Part shown: positions 31,256 to 40,827 of the stretch, one piece after another
How positions within the stretch are numbered: position 1 is the stretch's first letter
How the letters are laid out: every line of letters starts with the position of its first letter
Assembly: GCF_022808815.1 (NCBI RefSeq)
Contig: NZ_JAKZLC010000001.1
Coordinates: 930,001 to 994,000 of the forward strand
Direction of reading: 5' to 3'
From: Geothrix paludis
GTDB lineage: Bacteria; Acidobacteriota; Holophagae; Holophagales; Holophagaceae
DNA length: 64,000 nt
Notes under the pieces: model-generated
Told to the model about the DNA's origin: nothing
What the model saw: the letters and a program-made list of their open reading frames with translations, nothing else
The model's database searches: none
Position numbers and translations under genes: made by a program

Positions 31256-33259
31256 TCACTTGTGACCAGTGGCGGGTCCCTGACCGGGCTGGAAGGCCAG
31301 GGCTTCTTCGAGGAAGCGAAGGCAGTCGCTGCGGTCCTTCCTAAGAGCCTGCAGGCCGGCATCCTGGTCTTTGATCTCCCATCGCACGGGCTTCTGCCGG
31401 TGGTCCAGGGCCAAGTCCAGCATGCCGCCCTGGGAGGAGGCCTTCCAGGTGGCCTCCCGCAGGGGCGTGGCCAGACGGCCGCTGGCGCACACAGGACTGG
31501 CTTCAGTCCCCACCTTGAGGGAAGCCGTCCAATGGTAATCCACCCCTGGGGGGACCTCGATCGGGAAGCGGCGCTTCGCCTTCGTCCGCTTGAGCGGAGC
31601 GGGAGGCCTCACCAGGGCGGGGAGGTTCAGTTCCCATTCGCCCCCCTTCTGGATCCGGGCACCGGAGTACTCGATCTTCAGGATCGTCTCAAAGGGGTCC
31701 TCTGGTCGCATCGGTGGCCGGATGGAGGACACCTCCCAGTGCGCCGGCAGGGCCTGAGGAGCGAACCGCAGCGAGTGCTGCTTCAGTCCCTTGGCTCCTT
31801 CGGTCTGGGCGATGCTCTGAAGTCCAAGGGCGTCGGCGGATTCCAGGATTCGCAAGGTGCCCGTCAGGACACCTTCGGACGAGATCTGGCCTTCGAGGTG
31901 GTACTCGACTCGTTCCCGGTCGAGGGCCGAATCCGGCACTTCCACCCAGGCCGCCCCCTCCGCGGTGCAGATCATGAGCCGGGCCCCCCGATGCCCCACG
32001 GGCAGCCACCCCAGCGGCGTCGTCCGGGAGGTGGGATCCACCAGGAGAAAGCGGCCCCGCGGTGTCTGAACCTCTGCGGGAAACTCCAGGGATTGGTCCA
32101 GGCGGATGGCGGCGATGACGTGATTGAAGAGGAACGGATTCACGGGTGCGTCCCCTGGAATACGCCCCTGACCCAGGCGCGCCAGGACGGGACTGCCATC
32201 CAACCGGAGGGCGCTGGCCCCGCCCAGCAGGCAGGTGGCCAGGTCCTTGCAATCCCCGTAGCGACGCCGGAGGGTCTCCGTGCTGCGCTCGGGGATCCAG
32301 CCACGCTCAGGGCTCAGGTAGACCATGCGATAGACGAGTGAGGTCCTCATCCACTGGCTGAGGCGCACAAGCGCGTCCCGGACGCTCACCCCCTCCATGG
32401 GAACGGGCTGGACCTTCTCGATCATGGGTGCGTAACGCTGGTGGATCCACTTCGCGTAGCCATCCCAGTTCGACAGGTCAGGGCAGACGGTCAGCGCCGG
32501 ATCCTGGAAGCGAAGGCTGACGAAAGGAACCTGCTCGAGGCCCGCGGCCGCCCAGGGCTCGTCCTTCGGCAGTGCCGGGAGATCCTCCAGTTCGACCAGC
32601 CGGTCGCTCTGGCGGATGACGGAGGCCCAGGCATTCAGGTTCCGGGAGTCGACGCGGACGGAGAGCAGCTCCTCTCTGCTGGTGGTCCGGAAGGGGAGGT
32701 CCACCCCCACCGCCAGGATGTAGCGCCGGATGGGGTGGCTTTCCAAGGGAAACACAAGATCCACTGGTCCCAACGGGAGCTTCAGGGTCTCCTGGGACTC
32801 GAAGGCGATGATGCAGCCGACCTCGACATCTGGCAGGGTCGCTGCGGACAGAACCTCGGTGGAAACCGTTCGCCCCGCGAAGGCATCCGCGTCGATGCTC
32901 ACCAGATCGTCCCGGTCGATCTTCCGCGTAGAGCCATCCGGGCGTAGATTCCAGCCTTTGAGTTTCTGGATCTTGGACACCGTCTTGCCGAACCCGCGGC
33001 TCAGGAAGGTGCCTTCATCCCTGCCTTGCTTGGTGAGCACGCGCACGACCCTGGTGTGGATTTTCCGGAGCTCTCCCGCGCCGCGGTAGCTGACCAGGGT
33101 TTGATCCAGAAGAATCCACGCATCTTCCCCTTCTGGCGGCATTCGGGTCGCTGAATCCCGAACGGCGCGGTCCGCCCAGTTGGGAAGACCCCAGAACTGG
33201 GCTCGCACCGGCCATGCCCCAGCGAGGAGCAGGAACAGCAGGGCGATCGTGCGGCTCAT
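31256..33259 (-). CDS. DUF3857/transglutaminase-like secreted protein (catalytic residues present)
   Basis: The 667-residue protein has a Sec signal (MSRTIALLFLLLAGAWPVRA). A DUF3857 beta domain (about 40-270) and a transglutaminase-like domain follow, in which the Cys-His-Asp triad is visible: Cys337 in YGDCKDLA, His380 in FNHVIAAI and Asp408 in LLVDPTS. A C-terminal beta region resembling DUF2569/DUF3858-type tails follows. Such proteins are periplasmic and of unknown substrate, common in Bacteroidota and Acidobacteriota. Its ATG overlaps the stop of the homologous gene upstream by 4 bp. The two look like a duplicated pair, of which only this one keeps the active-site residues. Confidence 0.85.
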   Translation of the reverse strand: MSRTIALLFLLLAGAWPVRAQFWGLPNWADRAVRDSATRMPPEGEDAWILLDQTLVSYRGAGELRKIHTRVVRVLTKQGRDEGTFLSRGFGKTVSKIQKLKGWNLRPDGSTRKIDRDDLVSIDADAFAGRTVSTEVLSAATLPDVEVGCIIAFESQETLKLPLGPVDLVFPLESHPIRRYILAVGVDLPFRTTSREELLSVRVDSRNLNAWASVIRQSDRLVELEDLPALPKDEPWAAAGLEQVPFVSLRFQDPALTVCPDLSNWDGYAKWIHQRYAPMIEKVQPVPMEGVSVRDALVRLSQWMRTSLVYRMVYLSPERGWIPERSTETLRRRYGDCKDLATCLLGGASALRLDGSPVLARLGQGRIPGDAPVNPFLFNHVIAAIRLDQSLEFPAEVQTPRGRFLLVDPTSRTTPLGWLPVGHRGARLMICTAEGAAWVEVPDSALDRERVEYHLEGQISSEGVLTGTLRILESADALGLQSIAQTEGAKGLKQHSLRFAPQALPAHWEVSSIRPPMRPEDPFETILKIEYSGARIQKGGEWELNLPALVRPPAPLKRTKAKRRFPIEVPPGVDYHWTASLKVGTEASPVCASGRLATPLREATWKASSQGGMLDLALDHRQKPVRWEIKDQDAGLQALRKDRSDCLRFLEEALAFQPGQGPATGHK

Positions 33260-35208
33260 GACGATGACCGGGAGAGGGTGATGGTCCTGGAGAAGCTCTC
33301 GCGTACCCAGGCCAGGAAGGTTTTGAATTCGGGATAGCTGGAGGGTTCAGCCAACAATGTCCTGGTGCGGACCTTGAGCAGCACGTGGATCTCGGAGGGG
33401 GAGTCCCCGGGGCCGGCGGTCCAGCTCACCTCGCCGAAGGTGTTCGACCGCTGGATCGGAGGAGCGCCGGACCAGACGAACCCCTGCGGGCATACGATGG
33501 TCGCCTGGTATTCCTGAAGGCCGAGTAGAGGGAGCGCGATCCGTTCCTGGCGCTGGGCCGGAAGATCCCTCGGAAGGTCCATGGGAGGATCCACCAGCGG
33601 AAACGGGTTCACCTCGATGTGGCGCGCCGCATCACGCTCTCTCACGGCATCGCATTTCCACTCGAAGGGACCTCTTTTGTAGGGGCCTACCGTGGCCGTC
33701 TCAATCTGCACGGCCGCATCCCTCTTCTCGAGAATCTCCTTGAGGTTCTTGTTCCGCTCCGCGGGAAGCATGGACCACCACTGGGCTCGCTCCTCCCAAT
33801 CCTTGATGCCGGTGCTGTGGGAGGTCAGATGGATCTGATCCCGATCCTCGCCCACGATGGTGGTCACCTTCACCACCTGCGTATTGCGGGATCCATCCTG
33901 GATCGGCACTTTCACGACCTGATAGCCCCACTTGGGGTCGGCGGGCGTGAGCGCCAGAGCCTCCGTTCCCTGGAATTTCGGCAGAATGAGGTCCGGTGGC
34001 GCAAAGCGTCGGGCCGGTTCGATGAAGATCGGCGGCGCACCCTCCTGTTCGATCATCAGGACCCAGTCTCCCAGTTGGGCGATGTTGCACTCCTTGGGCC
34101 TCAGCTTCCGCTCGCGCCGGTCGACTATGAACACGGGCTTGGCTGGAATCCCAGCCGAACCGAGCAGGCTCCAGAGGAGCAGGTGAAGGCCGGCGCCGGT
34201 GGTTTCGCCGGTCTTCAGGACCTCTCCAAAATCCCGAGGATCGATCTTCCGCTTGTTCTGCTTCTCCGAACGGGCCGCCAATTCCTCGGGGGTGAGAGCC
34301 GTGACGTCCAGAAACCGGGCCACCAGGCGGCGATGCAGCTCGAGCGCGGCCGCTTGCCGGGAAGGCGGAAGCCCTTGGCGGATCTCGTCCGAGAAAGCTC
34401 CCCAGACCTTCCCGTACTGGATTTTCTGATCGTAGAAGGGCCGGTACCAATGGTTCGCAACCTCCTCCCAGAACACCTTCTCCCCCTTCTGAGACGCCTC
34501 CACCAGGTACCGGGGCTGCTGGTACAGGACGAAGCGGGGATTGTCCTTGGCGCTCTCCTCCGAATAGGGCACCCACTCGTAGGCCGGGATCTCCTTGAAG
34601 ATCGCCTTCCTGAATCCCTTCCCGTTCACGATCTGAGCGCCCCGGGGGCCGGTCTGGAGGTCGTAGCCCCAGGCGAGGTCGTCATAGACCTCCAGTTCCA
34701 ACCGCCGGGTTGGAAGCCGTGCCCCCAGGGAGAACACCCGGTCCTGCACCTGGTAATCCCAGAAGGGCCCCGCAACCCCAAAGAAGGCCTGCTCGGTCCA
34801 CTGGATCTGCACGACGCAATCCAACGTCAGTCCGGGGGGGATCACCGAAGTACGGTTAAGAGACCCCTTTCCGGTCTCCACCAGAGCCTTGGTCTGGAAA
34901 TCGGAAGAAGCCTTGAAAGGGGTCTCGACCCCTCCTCGCGCGATGGTTCGGCCCTCGATGGTGCTCGTGGGCAGGAATTTGGGGAACTCCACCGCATTCC
35001 TGCCTTGCTCGTTCAGGACACGGATGAGGTAGGCGTGCTCCACAGAAGTGGCATGAAACCTGATCGTCCGTTCGAGGATGATGGCGCCGAAGCCCTTGGT
35101 TTCGGCCTCCTTGACCTCCCACACGTCAGGTTTGATCTGCGGTAGCTCCGCCATCAGGCCACGCAGGCACAAGATCATCAGGGCTGACGCCATCAGGTGG
35201 ATGCGCAT
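33256..35208 (-). CDS. DUF3857 secreted protein with a degenerate transglutaminase core
   Basis: The 650-residue protein has a signal peptide (MRIHLMASALMILCLRGLMA) and the same DUF3857 plus transglutaminase layout as its neighbour. The catalytic triad is gone. The GDCKD segment is replaced by TGETTGAGLHLLLWSLLGSA, the His strand reads LGDWVLMI, and the DPTS motif reads FIEPARR. The fold signature GIPAKPVFIVDRR is kept. It is likely a non-enzymatic partner or regulator of the downstream active homologue, with which it overlaps. The ribosome site is GAGGATTG before the ATG. Confidence 0.8.
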   Translation of the reverse strand: MRIHLMASALMILCLRGLMAELPQIKPDVWEVKEAETKGFGAIILERTIRFHATSVEHAYLIRVLNEQGRNAVEFPKFLPTSTIEGRTIARGGVETPFKASSDFQTKALVETGKGSLNRTSVIPPGLTLDCVVQIQWTEQAFFGVAGPFWDYQVQDRVFSLGARLPTRRLELEVYDDLAWGYDLQTGPRGAQIVNGKGFRKAIFKEIPAYEWVPYSEESAKDNPRFVLYQQPRYLVEASQKGEKVFWEEVANHWYRPFYDQKIQYGKVWGAFSDEIRQGLPPSRQAAALELHRRLVARFLDVTALTPEELAARSEKQNKRKIDPRDFGEVLKTGETTGAGLHLLLWSLLGSAGIPAKPVFIVDRRERKLRPKECNIAQLGDWVLMIEQEGAPPIFIEPARRFAPPDLILPKFQGTEALALTPADPKWGYQVVKVPIQDGSRNTQVVKVTTIVGEDRDQIHLTSHSTGIKDWEERAQWWSMLPAERNKNLKEILEKRDAAVQIETATVGPYKRGPFEWKCDAVRERDAARHIEVNPFPLVDPPMDLPRDLPAQRQERIALPLLGLQEYQATIVCPQGFVWSGAPPIQRSNTFGEVSWTAGPGDSPSEIHVLLKVRTRTLLAEPSSYPEFKTFLAWVRESFSRTITLSRSSS

Positions 35209-35272
35209 GGATCAATCCTCAAGGAGGGATGGATCCATCCTAAATCTGAAGGTGAAAGGCAGCCTCAGGAAG

Positions 35273-37345
35273 TTATTGCCAGATGCTGAAGTCCGCAATC
35301 CGCAGGAAGGCCTGGCGGAGACGGTGGAGAAGGCTGAGGCGGGCGGCGCGGAGGGCGGGGTCGTCGCACTTCACCATGACGGCGTTGAAGAAGGCCTCCA
35401 GGGGTCCGGCCAGATCGGCGAGGGCCGCGAGCAGGGCCTTCTGGTCGGCGGTACCCTCGAGCCGGCCGAGGTGTTCAGCCAGCACTTTCTCCTCTGCCTG
35501 CGCCAGCAGGCCTCTATCGAAATCGCCTGCGGCGATTTCGTCCTTCAGGATGTTCCCGATGCGCTTGGCGCTCTGGGCGAGGCTGGCGAAGCGGGCGTCC
35601 TCGGCGAAGGCGGAGAGGGCCTCGCAGCGAGCCTTGAGGTCCGCCAGGTCCTCCCAGCCGGCGGCGAGCGCCGAGCGGCGCACGGAACCGGCGTACCCGG
35701 CCAGCTCCAGCTGGTAGGCCACGCGGTCCTTGAAGAAGGCCAGCAGGGCCTCGCGGGTCTCCGCCTCGGGCTTCGTGGCCTTCGGTCCGACCACCTTCAG
35801 GGCGGCGGCGATGAGGTCTGAGGGCGTGAAGGGCCAGCCCTGCTCCCAGAGGATGCGGACGAGGCCCTGGCCCGCGCGGCGCAGGGCGAGGGGATCCTTC
35901 GAGCCGCTGGGGATGAGGCCCACGGCGAAGCAGCCCGCCACCGTGTCCAGCTTGTCGCAGAGGGACAGCAGGCAGCCCATGGGTGTACCGGGGATGGCAT
36001 CCTCGGCACCCACCGGCCGGTAGTGCTCCTTGACGGCCTTCCAGACTTCCTCGTGGGCGCCCTCGTGCTTGAGATACTCGCCGCCCATGACGCCTTGCAG
36101 CTCGGGGAACTCGCCCACCATCAGCGTGCGGAGGTCGCACTTGGCCATGCGGGCGGCCTCGAGGGCGCGGTCGACGTGCTCGTCGTCCGTGGAGAGGCGC
36201 GTGGCCAGAGCCTTGGTGAGGGCCACCACGCGGCCGGTCTTGTCGTGGTAGCTGCCCAGCTCCCGCTGGAAGGTGAGGGCCTTCAGCTTCTCAAGCCGGT
36301 CGGACAGGGGGTGCTTGCGGTCCTCCGCGAAGAAGAATCGCGCATCGTAGAGCCGCGCCTTCAGCACCCACTCGTTGCCGGCCTTCACGAAACCCGCCGG
36401 GTCGTCCGTGCGGTTGGCGGCGGTGAGGAAGAAGGGCAGCAGCGCACCGTCCGATCCCTCGATGCAGAAGCTCTTCTGGTGCTCGCGGAGGCTGGTGACC
36501 AGCACCTCCTTGGGCAGCTCCAGGAAGTCTGCCGGGAACTCGCCGCGCACAACCTTCGGGAATTCCACGATCTCGGCCAGGGTGTCCAGCAGCTCGGCGT
36601 CGGCCACCACGCGGCCGCCCGCCTCGGCCGCCAGCCGGTCCAGCTGTTCAGCCATGCGGGCGCGACGGGCCTCCACGCTGACCACGACGCCCGCAGCCTC
36701 CAGTGTGGCCTCGTAGGCATCGGGCGAAGCGACCTTCACGGGTTCGGGATGCTGGCGATGGTGGAGCCGGTGCCCCCAGGTGGTGGCCGTGGCTGCCACG
36801 CCATCCACGGTGATGGGCACGACTTCTCCGCCGAAGAGGCAGAGGATGTTCCGGATGGGCCGAACGAACTCGAATTCGGAGTTCCCCCAGCGCATGGCCT
36901 TGGGCACGTGTAGCCCAGCGACGAGCCCCGGCAGCGCCTCCGCCAGCAGCTCCTTCGTGGGCCGCCCCTGCTTCGTGATCGTCACCACCGCGCAGGGCTC
37001 CTTCTTGCCCGCGGGCTGCTCGAAGCGCACCGCCGAGAAGTCCACACCCCACTTCTCCGCGAACTTCAGCCCTTGGATCGTCGGCTTGCCGTCTGCGTCC
37101 ACACACATGCGCTGGGGCGGACCGACCTGGGTGTCGGTTTGATCGGGCTGAGCCATGGGAAGGTCCTGGGCTCGCCACGCAAGCTTGCGCGGTGAGTAGA
37201 AGGCCTCGAGCGATGACGTGGACAAGCCCTGCCCACCTGCCCAGGCAGTGAAGGCTGCAGCCAACTCCTCCGTCAGCGGCCCCAGGAATCGCGCCGGGAT
37301 CTCCTCACAGTGCAGTTCCAGCAGGAAGGTCGCGGTGCCGCTCAC
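35273..37345 (-). CDS. glyS: Glycyl-tRNA synthetase beta subunit
   Basis: The 690-residue product has the GlyS pattern: [18 protein letters not shown] at the N-terminus, [20 protein letters not shown]-like [17 protein letters not shown] and the repeated HD-type helical regions ([33 protein letters not shown]). It ends with the DALR anticodon-binding domain ([25 protein letters not shown]). It functions as the beta part of the alpha2-beta2 enzyme that charges tRNA-Gly. Its ATG overlaps the glyQ stop by 4 bp, giving coupled expression of both subunits. Confidence 0.95.
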   Translation of the reverse strand: MSGTATFLLELHCEEIPARFLGPLTEELAAAFTAWAGGQGLSTSSLEAFYSPRKLAWRAQDLPMAQPDQTDTQVGPPQRMCVDADGKPTIQGLKFAEKWGVDFSAVRFEQPAGKKEPCAVVTITKQGRPTKELLAEALPGLVAGLHVPKAMRWGNSEFEFVRPIRNILCLFGGEVVPITVDGVAATATTWGHRLHHRQHPEPVKVASPDAYEATLEAAGVVVSVEARRARMAEQLDRLAAEAGGRVVADAELLDTLAEIVEFPKVVRGEFPADFLELPKEVLVTSLREHQKSFCIEGSDGALLPFFLTAANRTDDPAGFVKAGNEWVLKARLYDARFFFAEDRKHPLSDRLEKLKALTFQRELGSYHDKTGRVVALTKALATRLSTDDEHVDRALEAARMAKCDLRTLMVGEFPELQGVMGGEYLKHEGAHEEVWKAVKEHYRPVGAEDAIPGTPMGCLLSLCDKLDTVAGCFAVGLIPSGSKDPLALRRAGQGLVRILWEQGWPFTPSDLIAAALKVVGPKATKPEAETREALLAFFKDRVAYQLELAGYAGSVRRSALAAGWEDLADLKARCEALSAFAEDARFASLAQSAKRIGNILKDEIAAGDFDRGLLAQAEEKVLAEHLGRLEGTADQKALLAALADLAGPLEAFFNAVMVKCDDPALRAARLSLLHRLRQAFLRIADFSIWQ

Positions 37346-38283
37346 TTCGCACCCCCCTTCCCAGCCACCACGTTTTTCTCTGCGCTCTCCGCGTTCTCTG
37401 CGGTTGGCGTTTTTGCATTTTCAAAGTCCAGGTACGCCCGGGCGCAAGCGCACGCCAGGTCACGCACGCGCTTGATGATGCCGGGGCGCTCGGTGGTGCT
37501 CACGGCGCCGCGGGCGTCCAGCACGTTGAAGGTGTGGCTCATCTTGAGTGCCTGCTCGTAGGCGCTGAGGAAGTGGCCCAGGTCGTTGAGTAGGTGCCAA
37601 CCCTCCTTCTCGTAGGCGTCGAAGAGGGTCTTGTGCAGGCCCAGGTCCGCGTGCTCGAAGCTGTAGGCGCTGAGCTCGAACTCCTCACGCTGGCGCATCT
37701 GGCCGTAGGTGACGGGGAACACACCGTCGTCCGTCTTCACCTCGCCGTGCACCAGGTCGAAGATGTTGTCGTAGCCGCCCAGGAACATGCAGATGCGCTC
37801 GATGCCGTAGGTCAGTTCCGCGGAGACGGGCCGGCAGTCCAGGCCGCCCACCTGCTGGAAGTAGGTGAACTGGCTGATCTCCATGCCGTCCAGCACCACC
37901 TGCCAGCCCACGCCCCAGGCGCCCAGCGACGGCGATTCCCAGTTGTCCTCCTCGAAGCGGAGGTCGTGCTTGGAGAGGTCGATGCCCAGGGCCTCCAGGC
38001 TCTCGATGTAGAGATCCTGCACCTTGGCCGGGCTGGGCTTGAGGATCACTTGGAACTGCAGGTGCTTGTAGACGCGGAAGGGGTTCTCGCCGTAGCGGCC
38101 GTCCGCCGGGCGGCGCGAAGGCTCCACGTAGGCCACGTTCCAGGGCTTGGATCCCAGGGCGCCGAAGAAGGTCAGCGGATTCATGGTGCCCGCGCCCTTT
38201 TCCAGATCGTAGGGCTGGCCGATGAGGCAGCCCCGGTCGGCCCAGAACCGCTGCAGACGGAGGATCAGTTCCTGGATGTGCAT
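37342..38283 (-). CDS. glyQ: Glycyl-tRNA synthetase alpha subunit with repeat-derived C-terminal tail
   Basis: The 313-residue class II synthetase subunit contains [39 protein letters not shown]-like segments, the motif [23 protein letters not shown] region and [17 protein letters not shown]. The end is unusual. After the normal [13 protein letters not shown] the protein continues [18 protein letters not shown] and a short Lys/Gly tail. The middle of this tail is encoded by a copy of the dispersed 28-nt repeat (37376-37403). The repeat thus extends the protein by about 20-25 residues while keeping the 4-bp overlap with glyS. Confidence 0.95.
   Translation of the reverse strand: MHIQELILRLQRFWADRGCLIGQPYDLEKGAGTMNPLTFFGALGSKPWNVAYVEPSRRPADGRYGENPFRVYKHLQFQVILKPSPAKVQDLYIESLEALGIDLSKHDLRFEEDNWESPSLGAWGVGWQVVLDGMEISQFTYFQQVGGLDCRPVSAELTYGIERICMFLGGYDNIFDLVHGEVKTDDGVFPVTYGQMRQREEFELSAYSFEHADLGLHKTLFDAYEKEGWHLLNDLGHFLSAYEQALKMSHTFNVLDARGAVSTTERPGIIKRVRDLACACARAYLDFENAKTPTAENAESAEKNVVAGKGGAK
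37376..37403 (-). repeat. Dispersed 28-nt repeat, copy 3, inside glyQ
   Basis: This copy is the reverse complement of the core at 15276-15303 (identical) and of 20554-20581 (one difference). Here it lies in the coding end of glyQ, where its frame reads [10 protein letters not shown]. The flanks also match (CGCCAAC leader on the minus strand). There is no complementary second arm. Confidence 0.85.
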
Positions 38284-38341
38284 GGAGGCCTACCAAAACG
38301 AGCATTGTAGCGGGTTTTCGGCCCCTTGATAAGCTGCTGGA

Positions 38342-38875
38342 ATGCTGATCCGGATCGCCCTTCCTTCCGAAGCTCCTGCCCTGGCGGCCCTGGGTGAGCG
38401 CCTGTGGCGCGAAACCTACACCGGACTCATCCCTGCTTCGAATCTGGAGCTGCATCTGGCGGAGACCTTCGGTCCCCGGCAGCAGGCTGAGGAGCTTGCC
38501 GATCCTGCCTGCCGGACGCTGGTGATCGTGGAGGGGAACGCCCTTCTGGGCTACACCCTGCTCCAGGCCCGCGGCCCGGAGGAAGGAAGAGCCTCTTTCC
38601 ACTTCGTCAATCCGCTCGAAGTGGCCCGGTTCTATGTGGATGCCTCCCTGCATGGCCGTGGTGCCGCCCAGGCGCTGATGGCGGCGGCGCTCGACCACGC
38701 CGCATCCGCTGGCCACGACGGCGTCTGGTTGCAGGTCTGGGAACAGAACCCGCGCGCCATCCGGTTCTACGCCAAGGCGGGCTTCCAGGATGTCGGCGAG
38801 GCCACCTTCCGCGTGGGCGAGCAGGTGGACCGGGACCGGGTGCTGGTGCACAACCTGATGAACCTGGGTTTCTAA
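38342..38875 (+). CDS. GNAT-family N-acetyltransferase
   Basis: The 177-residue protein has the GNAT fold. The acetyl-CoA pyrophosphate-binding loop is in motif A (VDASLHGRGAAQALMAAAL, near residues 100-118), and the C-terminal NPRAIRFYAKAGFQDVG is typical of motif B. An N-terminal tail aligned with LWRETYTGLIP is seen in many RimI-like or general acyltransferases. The acceptor substrate is unknown. It is divergent from glyQ and convergent with the Sel1-repeat gene, so it stands as a single-gene unit. Confidence 0.85.
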   Translation: MLIRIALPSEAPALAALGERLWRETYTGLIPASNLELHLAETFGPRQQAEELADPACRTLVIVEGNALLGYTLLQARGPEEGRASFHFVNPLEVARFYVDASLHGRGAAQALMAAALDHAASAGHDGVWLQVWEQNPRAIRFYAKAGFQDVGEATFRVGEQVDRDRVLVHNLMNLGF

Positions 38876-38903
38876 GGCCTCCCCGATCCGGGGTTCTGCT
38901 GGG

Positions 38904-40694
38904 TCAGGAATCCTCGTTGGGCTCGGGCAGCGGAGGCAGGGTGAGGCGCAGGTAGGCCGCCCGGGCCTCCGCATCGCCAGCTTCCATGCCCTTCCGGTAC
39001 CAGGAGAGTGCCTGGTCGATGTCCCTGGTACCGCCCAGCCCCTGCTCCAGGTAGCTCCCGAGTTTCCGCATGGCGGCCGCGTTCCCGCCCCCGGCAGCCT
39101 CCGCGAAGGCGTGCCGGGCCTTCTCGGAGTCCTTCGGAATCGTGCCCTCGCCCGACTCGTAGATCAGGCCTGCATTCCACCACCCGCTGGCGCTTCCCTT
39201 GGCTCCGGCCCGGAGATACCACCCGAGGGCCATGTCCGGGTTCCTGGGCACGATCAGGCCCTGCTCGTAGAACCAGCCGAGCTGGTTCATGGACGCTCCG
39301 TTCCCCTGGTCCGCGGCCGCCTGGTAGCACCTGATGGCCTCGGTGAGGTTCACGGGCACGCCCTCACCGTTCTGGTGGGCCCAGCCGACCTGATGCAGAG
39401 CGACCACATGGCCGAGGTCCGCGGCCTTGCGGAAATAGTCCAGCGACTTGCCGAGATCCCTGTCCGCCCACCCCTCGCGCTTGTAGCAGAAACCCAGCTG
39501 CGCCCAGGCCTGCACCCAGCCCCGCTCTCCAGCCTGCTGGTAGTGGCTGACGGCCGCCTGAAGGTCCTTGGCCGCGCCCCACCCGTTCTCCGAGAACCAT
39601 CCCAGGAGGTAGATCGACCGGGCAGATCCCTGCCTGGCTCCCTGCTTCAGCCAGACGAGGGCGCGCCGGTCGTCCTGACCGACCCCCTGGCCCTTGTGGT
39701 AGAGCCAGGCGAGCTGGGGAAACGCCCCGGGGTATTCATGTTCCGCGGCCTTCGCGTACCAGAAGGCGGCCTCTGAGTAGTCCGCCGCCACCCCGAGGCC
39801 GTATTCGTAGCACTCCCCCAGCCATCCCATGGCCTGAGGGGAACCCATCCGCGCAGCCTGCCTGCAGAGCGTGACGGCGCGCTCCGGATCCTTGGGGACG
39901 CCCTGGCCCCGGATGAGCATCCCGGCCAGCATCACCAGGGCCGAGGGATCCTCGAGCCCCTGGGCCTGCGTGAGCCAGGAGAGGGCTCCCGTCGGATCCT
40001 TGGGCACGCCGGTGCCGTCGAGGAGGAACCGTCCCATGAGTCGCGGCCCATCCGTGTAGCCCGCCTCGGCGGCTTGCTTGGCGAACCGGAAGGCCGCCGC
40101 GGTGTCCTTGGGGAACCCCAGCCCTCGCTCATGCATCCAGGCGAGCGTCATGGGGTAGAAGCGCGATTGGGGCTGGTCCGCGGCCCGGCTGAACCAGACT
40201 TTGGCGGCCGACGGATCCCAGGCGACACCCGCACCGCTGTCAAGACACTGCCCCAGCTCCGCCATGGCATCCGGAGATCCCTTCTCCGCTGCCTCCCGGA
40301 GCAGCTTGGCGTACTGGGCGTGATCCACCCGCACGCCGAAGCCGTTCTGATGGAGCTCCGCCAGGTGGTAGAGACCCCGGGCATTGCCTTTGGCCGCGCT
40401 GGCCTTCAGCCACCTCAGGGTCTCGGTGGAATCCCTGGGGACGCCTTCGCCCCGGAAGTGCATGCGCCCGAGATGGGCCATGGCCTCAGCATCGCCGGCC
40501 TCGGCCGCCGCCCGGTAGCAGGCCGCCGCCCTGGCCCAATCCCGCGGACAGCCCTCCGAGCCGAGCCACCGGCGGTGCCCCTCGGCCACGAGTCCACCTT
40601 CGAGGCCTGGCGCGCCCGGCGTCTGGGCGAGCACGGCCGCCGCCGGCACGAGCAGCCACGGGAGGACGGGGAGCCTGGAGATCGGGGGGCGCAT
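38904..40694 (-). CDS. Secreted Sel1-repeat protein
   Basis: The start at 40694 gives 596 residues with a Sec signal (MRPPISRLPVLPWLLVPAAAVLA). About 14 tandem Sel1-like repeats of 36 residues cover most of the protein, with units such as AMAHLGRMHFRGEGVPRDST and SMNQLGWFYEQGLIVPRNP. Sel1 repeats are alpha-alpha solenoids used for protein-protein contacts. In bacteria they are often periplasmic and linked to envelope signalling or interaction with hosts or other cells. The in-frame extension upstream has no signal and was not used. It is divergent from the carbamate kinase gene with 133 bp between them. Confidence 0.85.
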   Translation of the reverse strand: MRPPISRLPVLPWLLVPAAAVLAQTPGAPGLEGGLVAEGHRRWLGSEGCPRDWARAAACYRAAAEAGDAEAMAHLGRMHFRGEGVPRDSTETLRWLKASAAKGNARGLYHLAELHQNGFGVRVDHAQYAKLLREAAEKGSPDAMAELGQCLDSGAGVAWDPSAAKVWFSRAADQPQSRFYPMTLAWMHERGLGFPKDTAAAFRFAKQAAEAGYTDGPRLMGRFLLDGTGVPKDPTGALSWLTQAQGLEDPSALVMLAGMLIRGQGVPKDPERAVTLCRQAARMGSPQAMGWLGECYEYGLGVAADYSEAAFWYAKAAEHEYPGAFPQLAWLYHKGQGVGQDDRRALVWLKQGARQGSARSIYLLGWFSENGWGAAKDLQAAVSHYQQAGERGWVQAWAQLGFCYKREGWADRDLGKSLDYFRKAADLGHVVALHQVGWAHQNGEGVPVNLTEAIRCYQAAADQGNGASMNQLGWFYEQGLIVPRNPDMALGWYLRAGAKGSASGWWNAGLIYESGEGTIPKDSEKARHAFAEAAGGGNAAAMRKLGSYLEQGLGGTRDIDQALSWYRKGMEAGDAEARAAYLRLTLPPLPEPNEDS

Positions 40695-40827
40695 GGGAGA
40701 CCTTTGACAGGGTGCAAAAACCATGGGGATTCCCGCAAGGAAATTCCGCGAACTGCCCCGCACTGTGACGCCCGTCCTTTGGCCTGCCCCCCGGGCCCTG
40801 TAGAATCCTCGTTTCCCGGGGACCTGC

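Noticed and set aside
35227-35240. 14-bp palindrome GGATGGATCCATCC upstream of the DUF3857 gene
   Set aside because: Too short and close to the ribosome site for a clear operator. It may be chance, and no second site was seen.
15260-37403. Possible CRISPR repeats in the GAGAACGCGG-type sequences
   Set aside because: The copies are thousands of bases apart, with no regular spacers and no cas genes. They are dispersed intergenic repeats.
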